NCBI GenBank assembly: GCA_037042185.1
Contig: JAXQJY010000026.1
Coordinates: 1,922,001-1,986,000, forward strand
Direction of reading: 5' to 3'
DNA length: 64,000 nt
From: Sordariomycetes sp. S80-01Y
Lineage: Eukaryota > Ascomycota > Sordariomycetes
The translations under genes and the position numbers were made by a program. A model generated the notes under the pieces. The model made no database searches, was not told the origin of the DNA, and worked only from the letters and a program-made list of their open reading frames with translations. Below are positions 55,650 to 64,000 of this stretch, piece after piece; the first letter of the stretch is position 1, and the number at the start of each line of letters is the position of its first letter.

Positions 55650-55774
55650 TCAAGCCTACGACGGAACGAATAATTGACCTTCATGCACTTTTATTGAAGC
55701 GACGGGATTTTTGAATGAAATTGACCCTTCTCTTGCTCCTGGGGTCCGCATTGTTTGGATCTCTCTGTGTTCTT

Positions 55775-57559
55775 TCAAGCCTGCACGTAAACACCATTGT
55801 CAATCTCCTGAGCGATGGCGTTGAACCTCCATCGCCCAAAGTAGGCCGGCGTCTTCCCCTCGCCTCCGTTCCTTGTGTTGAATGCGCCAACGAGTGTACC
55901 TGAAATAAACACATCAGGGACGGCTCTTGAAAAAGGGATTAAGGACTTACCAGTGAAGGGACCGCTGCCTCCCGAAACAATCAGAGCGCTGGCCCGGCCA
56001 ATCTCCCTCCTCTCCCACGGCCTCCACACGGGCTGTGCGTAGAAGACGTACTCCAGATCCTTGTTCGCCTCGACCGTAAGCCGGATCTTGCTCCAAAGCC
56101 AAGACCTGGGGATGGGCTCTACGATCACCTCGGGATCTTCGATCTCTTCCTTGCCTGACGTCTCGGCGCGGAAGCGGAAGTGCGGGCTCAGGCTCTTGCC
56201 CTTCTTCGACGGGAGGTTGACGATGCCGAGGTCGATGTGCTGCGCTTGGGTCAGGAAGACGGTGATGCCAGCCTCCTCATCCTCGACCTTGGGATCGAAC
56301 GAAAGGTCGACGCTGTAGGAGAAGAGCGACGCGGTCTGCTTCTGCAGGACGAGCCCCAGGCCCTCGTTCACCGGATCGTAGGCGGCGTCTCCGCTGATGT
56401 TGACGCGCGACGGCTGTATCTCCAATGCCCATGGGTGTCCCTTGGGTGAGACGGAAACGAGGTCCTGCTTTGGCAGACGCCAGGAGAAGATGTCCCTCGG
56501 CAGCTTCGAGCCGGGCTTGAAGTCCAGACTGACGCTGTCGCCGGCCCAGCGTCCGTCGCCGGGAATCTTCTTGTTGGTACGCGGCAACGGCCCCTTGATC
56601 TGCCCCTGAATCTGCTCTACCACGGGCCACTCACTGCCGTCATCCCACTCAACGGGGAACAGGCACGTCTCCCTACCCATGGGGTAAATTTCCCACTCGG
56701 GACCAGACCGCGTCGCCAGCGCAGCACCCCACCAGTTACCGTTGGCGTCCTGGAAGAAGTCTGCGTGGCCAACCGTCTGGAACAGCTCGTCGGTGCCGAT
56801 GGCCGACAGGATGGGGTTGTCGGGGTGCTCCTCGTACGGCCCGCGAATGTCTCTCGAGCGCGCCATGGTGGCAGTGTGGTTAATCTCCGTCCCTCCCTCG
56901 CCGATGAGGAGGTAGTACCAGTCGTCCCTCTTGTAGAAGTGAGGGCCCTCGGGGTTGCGCGCTCCCGTGCCGTTCCACACCGTGAATGGCTCCGTCGCGG
57001 CGCCCGTCTCGAGATCGACTTCGCTGACGTACATGCCCGCCGCAACCGACATGTACACCGTGCCGTCATCGTCCCAGAACAGATCCGGGTCAATGTCGTT
57101 GCCTGGGTTCTCAACCCTCAGCGGCCCCTTCCAAGCTCCCTCGTCGTAGACGTCGTCCGTCGTGAACAGCAGCAGCTCCGGGCCCCAGCCGCCGATCCAG
57201 CTCACGTAGCTCGTGATGAGGTAAAACGTCCCGTCCTTCCATCTGAGGGTGCTGGCCCATATGCCTTCAGCTTCGCTACCTCTGCGTGCGAGCTCGGGCA
57301 GCTGGGCCGCGTCCATGAAGGCGTTGCTGATGTGTTTCCAGTTCTGGAGGTCCCGGGAGGCGTAGACGGGCGCGCCAGGGAACAGAAGAAACGAGGACGT
57401 CGTGCAGAAGGTTGTGTGGGACAGCTCGGGCACGGTCACGCAGGACGGATCAGGGTTCATGCCTGGGAGGATGGGGTTCGTGGCGGCCTTGGGGTGCGAG
57501 GGACTCGCAAGGGCCCAGGGGGCGGCTCCAGCGAGCCATAGAAGGGAGGAGGACCGCAT
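55775..57559 (-). CDS. Secreted glycoside hydrolase family 43 enzyme
   Basis: Two exons, complement(join(55775..55899, 55951..57559)), 577 aa. The signal peptide starts at 57559 (MRSSSLLWLAGAAPWALA); the upstream extension of the frame to 57649 has no signal character. GH43 catalytic residues are in place: the Asp in GMNPDPSC, the pKa-modulating Asp in GNDIDPDLFWDDDG, and the acid Glu in NPEGPHFYKRDDW. A C-terminal beta-sandwich follows. The family includes beta-xylosidases and alpha-L-arabinofuranosidases for plant cell-wall breakdown. A canonical 51-nt intron (GTAAGT...TTTCAG, 55900-55950) is a multiple of three without stops, so the unspliced frame stays open and would add 17 residues. Confidence 0.92.
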   Translation of the reverse strand: MRSSSLLWLAGAAPWALASPSHPKAATNPILPGMNPDPSCVTVPELSHTTFCTTSSFLLFPGAPVYASRDLQNWKHISNAFMDAAQLPELARRGSEAEGIWASTLRWKDGTFYLITSYVSWIGGWGPELLLFTTDDVYDEGAWKGPLRVENPGNDIDPDLFWDDDGTVYMSVAAGMYVSEVDLETGAATEPFTVWNGTGARNPEGPHFYKRDDWYYLLIGEGGTEINHTATMARSRDIRGPYEEHPDNPILSAIGTDELFQTVGHADFFQDANGNWWGAALATRSGPEWEIYPMGRETCLFPVEWDDGSEWPVVEQIQGQIKGPLPRTNKKIPGDGRWAGDSVSLDFKPGSKLPRDIFSWRLPKQDLVSVSPKGHPWALEIQPSRVNISGDAAYDPVNEGLGLVLQKQTASLFSYSVDLSFDPKVEDEEAGITVFLTQAQHIDLGIVNLPSKKGKSLSPHFRFRAETSGKEEIEDPEVIVEPIPRSWLWSKIRLTVEANKDLEYVFYAQPVWRPWERREIGRASALIVSGGSGPFTGKSLIPFSRAVPDVFISGTLVGAFNTRNGGEGKTPAYFGRWRFNAIAQEIDNGVYVQA

Positions 57560-58257
57560 CGTGGATGGCTGCAAGCTTGACACGCTGACATTCCTTCTCG
57601 AGGATGGCCTGTTTAGTTTATATAGCAGTGGACTTTGATGCTCGGCCAACGAAAGTCCGGCATATCGGTCGAGCTAGTAGCGAGCCTACGACTAGAAGTA
57701 ATTTAGCCGTCAAGTATAAGGGCGAAGCTGGGGTAAACAGGGATTGCCCAACCCCACCCGCATGGGTCCGAGGTAGTGACCGACGAGTCTGGGGAAAGTC
57801 TTCCATCCATTCTATCCGTCGGAGGCCTTATTTGAGAATGGTTCCTGAGCCGGGTGGAAGCATCCTACTGCGGTTGGTGGCTTTGACTATTTGGACCACT
57901 ACGCCCTGCGACGCCACTGGGCCTATAGACGATCGTAGCACTGCCCGCGGGCTCGCCTTTTCTTTCAATTGAATACCACTGTAGTTTAAAAGGTGCCAAG
58001 GCGGCATTCAAAGCAAGCCACAGTTGCTAACAAGGCAATTGGTGGGCGTGGTTGGTCCTACATGCCGGCGGGGGATCGTGCGGCTTCAGCCTGAATAGCG
58101 GCGACCCCGTGGGGGAACCCCGCCGGACCTGTAGCGTGGCGTGTCTTAACAGATAGTGTAACCACAGTATATACCGAGATGGGTCTAAAGTTTTCCAGTA
58201 CTTTTTGAGCGCGAAAGAAGCTTGAAGCCGACCCTTCCCAACACCCAAATCACTTGA
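57560..58257. other. Intergenic, GH43 promoter
   Basis: About 700 bp upstream of GH43 and downstream of the hydrolase gene. It includes the block CCGTGGGGGAA at 58107-58117, whose reverse complement recurs at 59392-59402. No gene seen. Confidence 0.45.
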
Positions 58258-59193
58258 CTAGGCCGAAGCACTGCCAATGCCGCAGAGGGCTGCCGCCATA
58301 AAGTCAACCAGTTTAGGCCCGCTCTCCGACACGTCCTGATACAAATCTACGTGACCCCTTCCCTTCACGATGAACAGCTCTTTTGGTTCCGTTGCCCTCT
58401 GGGAAGCCTCCACTATGTAGGGGTAGGTCATCGCCTCGTCCCCCGCGATCAACAAAAGCGGCCTCGGCGAGACCCATTCAATGTACTGGAAAGCGTCGAA
58501 GGTGGCAAGAAGCTCCACACTCCTTGTGAGCATGTTGTTCGTGCATCTAGGGTTGCTCCATCGAAGATTCGCGTAGTAGCCCTTGATGTCCTCCCTCGGA
58601 TGGGAGAAGATGTCCAAAATGTTGTGGGTGACCGGTGGCTTGCCCTCAGCCTCGTCTATCCGAAATTGCGCGGCCGCAGCAAGCGCCTGGCTTAACTTGG
58701 CGAGATCCAGTCGTCCTGTTTCGGGATCCTTCATCCCATCTCTTGTCAAGGTGCCGAAGCACATTGGCGAAACGCCAGCAACAGCCTTTATGCGCGGATC
58801 CGTTGCCGCGGCGCAGATGGAATATCCGCCAGAGGCGCAGACACCCACGACGCCGATGCGGCCCGGGTCGACTTGGTCGGCCCCAAGGGTTGATAGATAC
58901 GTGACGGCGCTCTTGACATCTTCGACACGCTGGGATGGATCTTCTAGGCCTCGAGGTGTGCCATCGCTTTCTCCCTGGTAGGCGGCATCGAAGGCGAGAG
59001 TAACGAAGCCCTGCGACGCGAGGGTCTCGGCATACAGACCGGCAGCCTGTTCTTTGACGCCTGTGCCCTGGTGGCCAACTACAATGGCGGCCTTCTTGCG
59101 GTCCGGGACTGAGCTGGATGTGGGAGGGGTGAAGAGATTCCCAACAACATTGATGCCCCTACTGACGAAATTGACTTTGCGTGGCGTTGCCAT
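58258..59193 (-). CDS. Alpha/beta hydrolase, polyketide-transferase/X-Pro peptidase-like
   Basis: Intronless, 311 aa from the ATG at 59193; an upstream in-frame ATG at 59223 would add ten residues. The core has the hydrolase order: GHQGTGVKEQAAGLYAETLA with an oxyanion-type turn, LAFDAAYQGESDG, the nucleophile elbow VGVCASGGYSICAA, the acid LLLIAGDEAMTYPY, and the His in VKGRGHVDLY. This subgroup of fungal hydrolases (DltD-like, with polyketide-transferase members such as Af380 in metabolite clusters) acts on acyl or ester substrates. It has no signal peptide. Its neighbours, a P450 and SDRs, fit a tailoring role, but the substrate is unknown. Confidence 0.87.
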   Translation of the reverse strand: MATPRKVNFVSRGINVVGNLFTPPTSSSVPDRKKAAIVVGHQGTGVKEQAAGLYAETLASQGFVTLAFDAAYQGESDGTPRGLEDPSQRVEDVKSAVTYLSTLGADQVDPGRIGVVGVCASGGYSICAAATDPRIKAVAGVSPMCFGTLTRDGMKDPETGRLDLAKLSQALAAAAQFRIDEAEGKPPVTHNILDIFSHPREDIKGYYANLRWSNPRCTNNMLTRSVELLATFDAFQYIEWVSPRPLLLIAGDEAMTYPYIVEASQRATEPKELFIVKGRGHVDLYQDVSESGPKLVDFMAAALCGIGSASA

Positions 59194-59668
59194 TTGTAGC
59201 GACTGGTGATCAAGGCCATACACTGTACAGGATAATTTGGTTGGGAAAGTTGAAGAGTTGGGGCACGGCGACCTGTCTTTAAGTAATTTGTTCTATATCA
59301 CCTGGAGTCCTCTACGGAATGCCTTATTCGGAGTTACACGAAGTGCTAAACCCCATAGTCCGTCAGGCTGCATTAGTGGGCGCCGACCCGTTTCCCCCAC
59401 GGACCCGCCGGGAACCTCGGAGGGCGTCGCGAGTTTTCCCAGACCTTGACGTCCCCCGTTGGAACGTTGCTTCATTTTTCGGAACTATGTGTTCAGAAGG
59501 CTCAGCTAAGGCTACTAGTATTCTTCCAACTCAAACATCATCATCGTTTTCCCAAGTCTTGGCGGCTCCGTGGGCCTGCTGGACATGCAGACCAGCTCAA
59601 TTGAACTTCCAGAGATACAACCCAATCCCGGCCCAGCTTTCGGACAAGTGAAAGCTCGCATGGATGCC
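59194..59668. other. Intergenic between hydrolase and P450
   Basis: About 475 bp. It holds the promoter of the minus-strand hydrolase and the 3' flank of the P450. It contains the second copy, inverted, of the 11-bp block TTCCCCCACGG (59392-59402). No gene seen. Confidence 0.45.
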
Positions 59669-61341
59669 TCACCTCGGCGATATCACCACCCGGATGTCCT
59701 TCAGGGGTTTCTTCACACCCGTCCCCGGAATCGTCGCCGGCAGCTCCCACTTCCCGCTCGCAGGTTCAATGTTCCAGAGACTCATGATGGCCGCACTGAG
59801 GGACACAATCTCCCGCTCCGCAAAGGTCCTCCCCTTGCACATCGAGCTGCCGACTCCCCAGGGCTTGAGTCTACCGTACCGAGCGACGAACCTGCCGGAT
59901 TCCGCGTCGGGCTCGAGGAACCGTTCAGGGGCGAACTTTTCCGGGTCTGGGAAGATGGAAGGATCTGAGTTGATGATGGCATGAGGCGCCGAGATGAAGG
60001 TACCCGCCTGCAAGCTGTGCTTCAGTCCGTCCTCTTCGAACGTCAAGGGCCGAGCGACGTAGCGGATTGATGTTGGGTCGTTCACCAAGCGATACGTCTC
60101 GAATATGCAGGCTTTGAGTAGTTGGCAGTTGCGAGAAAGTCCGGGAATGTCCATCGACACCATCTCAAAGGAGTCCTCGTCAGTCATCCCAACATAGGGC
60201 GCAATCTCCTCGCGAAGGCGGTCGAGAAGACCGGGTGTGGAGTAGACGTAGGCCAGGAGCCAAAAGAGAACAGGTTGCGTGTTGGCGTTTTGGCCCCAGA
60301 AGACAGTCATGTCGCCAGCACTCCGCTCGGGAAACGACCAGCCGTCTCTTTGGTACACCTTATTGCGCTCCAATGCAGCTTCACTGATATCGGACATGTC
60401 AGCTCCGAAGTCAACAGGTTCTCCCTTCTGGTACTGGTCTATCCTGCGGTACAGACCCTCGATCTCGCGGAGGATGCGGGATTGCGCCGCAACACCCTCT
60501 CGGATCATCTTGAACGGCGCCCATTTCGGCACCCCAATCATCAACATCGGGAAGAGGTCGTTGTCGAACTTCCAGAAATCTTCAAGCATGCTACTGTAGC
60601 GGTTCAGGAAGTCTTTGCCGTACAGCAGAGGGATAGCCATGCAAGCTCCGAAGTCCCTTGTAATGCTCTGAAGATTGGCTTCCACCCTTCTCGGCGCGAT
60701 GACTTTGATGTCTGCAGAGATCTCCCAGCGCCTCATCTTTGCAGGGTCGGAGGAGAAGGTGATAAAGTGGTTGGCCTCCTTGGGTACGTTTGCGCGCTCG
60801 ATGGCAGCCGTCGCGATGGCATCATTGAGATGCATCTTCTCAATTGGGGCCCGCAGGCCCTCATATGACTTCTCAAGCTTAGCCTTGAGTTGCGGTGACT
60901 CGACGCCGCCAAAGACGCGGGTGAAGAGGGTGTACTGGACAGGAGCGGCCTGCATAGTGTGAGGCGGTCTCGACATCAAACGCTCCACCCCAGGGAGGTC
61001 GACAAGGACCTGATGCGCAGAGGTCAATCCAAACAGTGAGCCATCATATCGTCGAGTCAATGAGCTTTGATATGGTCAATTCAATTCTCAAGAGGAAGCC
61101 GGCGGAGGATATCAACTCACAGCAAACGTCTCCCCCAGCCCTTTTCGCTGACAAGGTACGAGGTGATGGCAATTTCCAAAGCCGCCCACACTGGGAACAA
61201 CTTGTATTGCCTGGGCTTGTAGAAAATTACGTGTAGAATGACCACTGTTGCGACTATGAAAGCAGCTGTGTAGATTATCTGAGCATTGGGCGACGTCCAA
61301 TGTCGAGAGTATGGCGCTGCTTCGTGCTGTTTTGAACTCAT
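59669..61341 (-). CDS. Cytochrome P450 monooxygenase
   Basis: Two exons, complement(join(59669..61064, 61121..61341)), 538 aa. Exon 1 encodes an N-terminal membrane anchor (IIYTAAFIVATVVILHVIFY). The intron (GTGAGT...CAAAG) joins GWGRRLL to SLTRRYDGSLFG. The I-helix region is GDMTVFWGQNANTQPVLFWL. The K-helix ExxR is in CIFETYRLVND (near 396), and the haem loop is KPWGVGSSMCKGRTFAERE, with the axial Cys near 482. The haem motif and the I-helix without the usual AGxDT place it with CYP7/CYP8-like fungal P450s. It is ER-bound and needs a P450 reductase. The substrate is unknown; it shares a promoter region with the next gene. Confidence 0.92.
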
Positions 61342-61937
61342 CGTTGACCACGCCAGGCGATTGGCGCGTTTCGAATCCAACTCGCTCCCAGGCCTGTTGC
61401 TGTGTCTTCAGTATCTCATGCGTAGACAATGGTCGTCAAATACCACTGCAGCATCAAGGGGTTCGAATTGAGCAATGGGAGCAAGCAAGGCTGGGTGGTG
61501 CATTTGGAGAAGGAAGATGAAGCGGTGGGGCTGGGTGCTTGATGTTTCCCCCTTGCCTCTTTGAGACGGGGAGACACTGTGGGGGCGGTACTAACCATGA
61601 GGCTGGACGGCTCCTTTACCTCCTTAGCCACGGTTGGGATATGCCACTAATTATGGATCACCACTATCCATAGTAATATTACTAAGTGCTACCAGCAGTA
61701 ATTGCATAGTCTTGTTCGACGTCGGCTTTCTACTCTGCTATACACTACCGATATGTAAGCAGATCTACTGTTTAAGGACAGACTTGGAGCTGCAAATCAG
61801 CTCCAAGCTTCAGTGGTCGCTTGTGTCACCTCATGACCCCGCTTGTCTGCCTTTGAGTCCCCGTCGTTGTCAGATTATCAAGAATCCCCATCAAACAAAG
61901 CCATATCAGATCAGCCACAGTCTTCGCGAACTCCAGG
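61342..61937. promoter_or_regulatory. Divergent promoter between P450 and zinc-knuckle gene
   Basis: About 600 bp between the P450 (minus) and the right-edge gene (plus), so the two may be co-regulated. It is AT-rich at 61650-61800. No conserved site identified. Confidence 0.45.
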
Positions 61938-64000
61938 ATGCGTCGGCAAGATCGAAACAACTTTCAACATATCACACAATCCACATCTGCAACGCCGAGC
62001 CTGCCACGATGCACCGCACTCCGGAAAGACGGCTCAGATTGCCCCCAGGTGCGCCCACCGCAGCACGACCTCTGCTCCAGGCATTATTCTGAGAAGAAGG
62101 GACTCTACGCCAATTACAAACGAGCCCAGGCCAACTACGAGGCTCGTAGAGACCCGACAAGCGAGCGCAGCATCAATGAGATGAAAGACGTGGTCCAACT
62201 GGGAGAGAGGGTTGTGGCTCTGAGGGATGATGTCAATCGTCGCTTCTTCAGTAAAGGGACAGAAAACAACAGGAGCCATATACAGCAGATCTTGAAGATC
62301 AAAAAAGAAGTTGAAGTCCTGAAATCCCGGGTCGCCTCCCGAGAACGCTCATCAGCGGATCATTCCATCGTCGAGGAAAAGACGTCGGAGGCCACAGCAG
62401 GCAACATTGAGCGTCAGACCCTCGTTTACAAGTCTCTGCTCTCCCCTGATGTTCCAGTTTCGGAACTCAATCACCTCCCAAGAGACCATCCTGTCGTGGA
62501 AATGAGGGAGATCGCGGATCGCATCCGAGACGGCTATGTGGACAGAATTTACAAGATATTTCCATCCCTGAACGACTCCACGAAATTGATCCATGATCCA
62601 GAGCTAGGGCACGAGAGAGAGCCTCACAAAGGCGATCTAGTTATTCGAAACGCCTTCCGAGAATTCTTAGTGTGGACAGGAGACACAGAAATTCTCTCAA
62701 GAGCAAGCGAGACGGAGACAATTGATACGTTCCTCCGACACTCCTCGACGGAGCTTGAAACCTTCATCAAGTTTTTGGAGACTCTGAAAGAGATGAGAGC
62801 CGATACCTCTCACTTCATCAGGGATGCGATTTGTGACTCTCTCCTGCCTCAGGATGCGCCTTGCATCGCCTTGTTGGGTGGCAGAGTCGCATCTAAGTCC
62901 CCTGATCGAAAATTGGGCGTTGATGGATGGGATACACTATACCAATACTTTTACCAAGACGACGCATGGCTTTATCTTGAACAATACAGTGTCGGTTTCG
63001 AAGATTTACTACTGGTCAAGCAGCTCTCCGCACTACACAGATACGGCCTTCCGGACAGCAACGATTTGTCCTGGCTACATCCAGAAGATGATGTATCTCA
63101 GGAATTCCAGGAGACTTTGTTTTTTGGCTTCGTGGTCCAGACCAAGGGCTTCTGTGATCCAAAGATGCGATTCACTTATGCGGCGGACGGAACAGTAGAG
63201 GAGAGAGAGTCGCGAGACTACGTGGCCGGACGTATGAGCAAGAACGACCCCCTGGCAAAGAAGCTCGTTGATGAGCTTGCGTCAAGGGTTGTTCGATTCT
63301 TGCTCATAGTTTATGACCGAGAGACAGGAGAGCTTATTTCCCGCACTGATGACGTGGAGAATGAATGGATCTGCCGTACTCGGACGGCATGCAATCAGGA
63401 TCAGCTGGCAGATGCGGCCTGGGAGATGAAATGGTCTGTCAAGAACATCCTTGCCGACCTTAATATTCTTCAGTCATTTCGTGACCGGATGATGGGGAAA
63501 GACTACTACGAATTCGTCATTATCAACAGAATGGATAGGCCGCGGTTCGACGTGGTCGAAGGTGTGACTGATGCTTTGATGCAGCACTCGGGGACTTCAT
63601 GTGTTCGAGACGCCATGGTTCACTGCATCCGGCGCATCTTACCGTCTGGCGAGCAAGATGAAATGATAGAGGCAATACTCGATGGTGCCCCTAGTGCGGC
63701 AGCACAGTCTGCGGATGCTCCCCGCTCTGATTACGAGGGCAGTCGAGTCCGGGCATGGGATATCCAGGAAAATCACCCTAGTATTCTGGGAAACCGAACT
63801 CACAGATTCGGTTGGAGTCTCGGGGAGATCAACGTTCTGTCAAGAATCCTTTCCAGTATGGAGGCTGCCGGTGTGATATCTCGAGCAACTAAATTTGAAA
63901 ACCCTCAGGCCGTACCAAAGCTTCTAACAGCCATGGACGGACACCTGGACCTATACTTCGACTATTCGCCTCTTTTCGGGACTAGGGAAGAATTTGATGC
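61938..64000 (+). CDS. Large unrecognised protein with N-terminal zinc-knuckle motif (partial)
   Basis: Open without interruption from the ATG at 61938 to the window edge, at least 687 residues with no intron. Near residues 25-51 is a compact C-x9-C-x10-C-x2-H motif (RCTALRKDGSDC, LCSRHYSEKKG), a putative single-zinc knuckle. A charged helical region follows, probably coiled coil (residues about 60-150, e.g. HIQQILKIKKEVEVLKSRV). The remaining part is globular and mixed, with a segment ALLGGRVASKSPDRKLGVDG, LFFGFVVQTKGFCDPKMRFT and later ILADLNILQSFRDRMMG. I do not recognise the family beyond a resemblance to lineage-specific fungal proteins. No signal peptide or membrane segment. The C terminus lies outside. 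Confidence 0.8.
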   Translation, partial: MRRQDRNNFQHITQSTSATPSLPRCTALRKDGSDCPQVRPPQHDLCSRHYSEKKGLYANYKRAQANYEARRDPTSERSINEMKDVVQLGERVVALRDDVNRRFFSKGTENNRSHIQQILKIKKEVEVLKSRVASRERSSADHSIVEEKTSEATAGNIERQTLVYKSLLSPDVPVSELNHLPRDHPVVEMREIADRIRDGYVDRIYKIFPSLNDSTKLIHDPELGHEREPHKGDLVIRNAFREFLVWTGDTEILSRASETETIDTFLRHSSTELETFIKFLETLKEMRADTSHFIRDAICDSLLPQDAPCIALLGGRVASKSPDRKLGVDGWDTLYQYFYQDDAWLYLEQYSVGFEDLLLVKQLSALHRYGLPDSNDLSWLHPEDDVSQEFQETLFFGFVVQTKGFCDPKMRFTYAADGTVEERESRDYVAGRMSKNDPLAKKLVDELASRVVRFLLIVYDRETGELISRTDDVENEWICRTRTACNQDQLADAAWEMKWSVKNILADLNILQSFRDRMMGKDYYEFVIINRMDRPRFDVVEGVTDALMQHSGTSCVRDAMVHCIRRILPSGEQDEMIEAILDGAPSAAAQSADAPRSDYEGSRVRAWDIQENHPSILGNRTHRFGWSLGEINVLSRILSSMEAAGVISRATKFENPQAVPKLLTAMDGHLDLYFDYSPLFGTREEFD

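Overview
The window is nuclear DNA of a filamentous ascomycete (Pezizomycotina, most like a Sordariomycete). The evidence is short GT-AG introns of about 45-70 nt, GC-rich coding sequence, CT-rich promoters, and fungus-specific families: a Zn2Cys6 regulator, a hydrophobin, a sphingolipid C9-methyltransferase and a PNP-NACHT-WD40 receptor. Species cannot be named from the sequence alone. I see no LTR element, intact transposon, tRNA, rRNA or CRISPR array.

Left part (1-21 kb) is mostly housekeeping: the 3' end of a Ser/Pro/Arg-rich protein, a Zn2Cys6 transcription factor, a mitochondrial aconitase-type hydratase, a large PNP-NACHT-WD40 NLR-like receptor, GPI13 (GPI ethanolamine phosphate transferase), an HTD2-like mitochondrial hotdog dehydratase, a sphingolipid C9-methyltransferase and a doubtful disordered ORF. 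A gene-poor block of about 3.6 kb follows (21.2-24.8 kb), with one possible small Cys-rich ORF.

Middle part (24.8-46.7 kb) holds a GPI-anchored Ser/Thr-rich wall protein, an SH3BGR/thioredoxin-like protein with a long acidic tail, a polytopic membrane protein, PEX6, an atypical kinase-like protein, a cytochrome b561 protein with a long disordered tail, a possible decaying gene, a MARVEL-like protein, an Atg26-like glycosyltransferase, an OsmC-like mitochondrial protein and a hydrophobin.

Right part (46.7-64 kb) is accessory in character: an unrecognised three-exon gene, two short-chain dehydrogenases, relic-like coding fragments, a tartrate/D-malate dehydrogenase, a secreted GH43 glycosidase, an alpha/beta hydrolase of the polyketide-transferase type, a cytochrome P450, and a large unrecognised zinc-knuckle protein running off the right edge. 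The set of tailoring-type oxidoreductases plus a P450 resembles the flank of a secondary-metabolite or catabolic cluster, but no core synthase lies in view. Exon borders were placed by reading GT-AG sites and checking phase; they are predictions.
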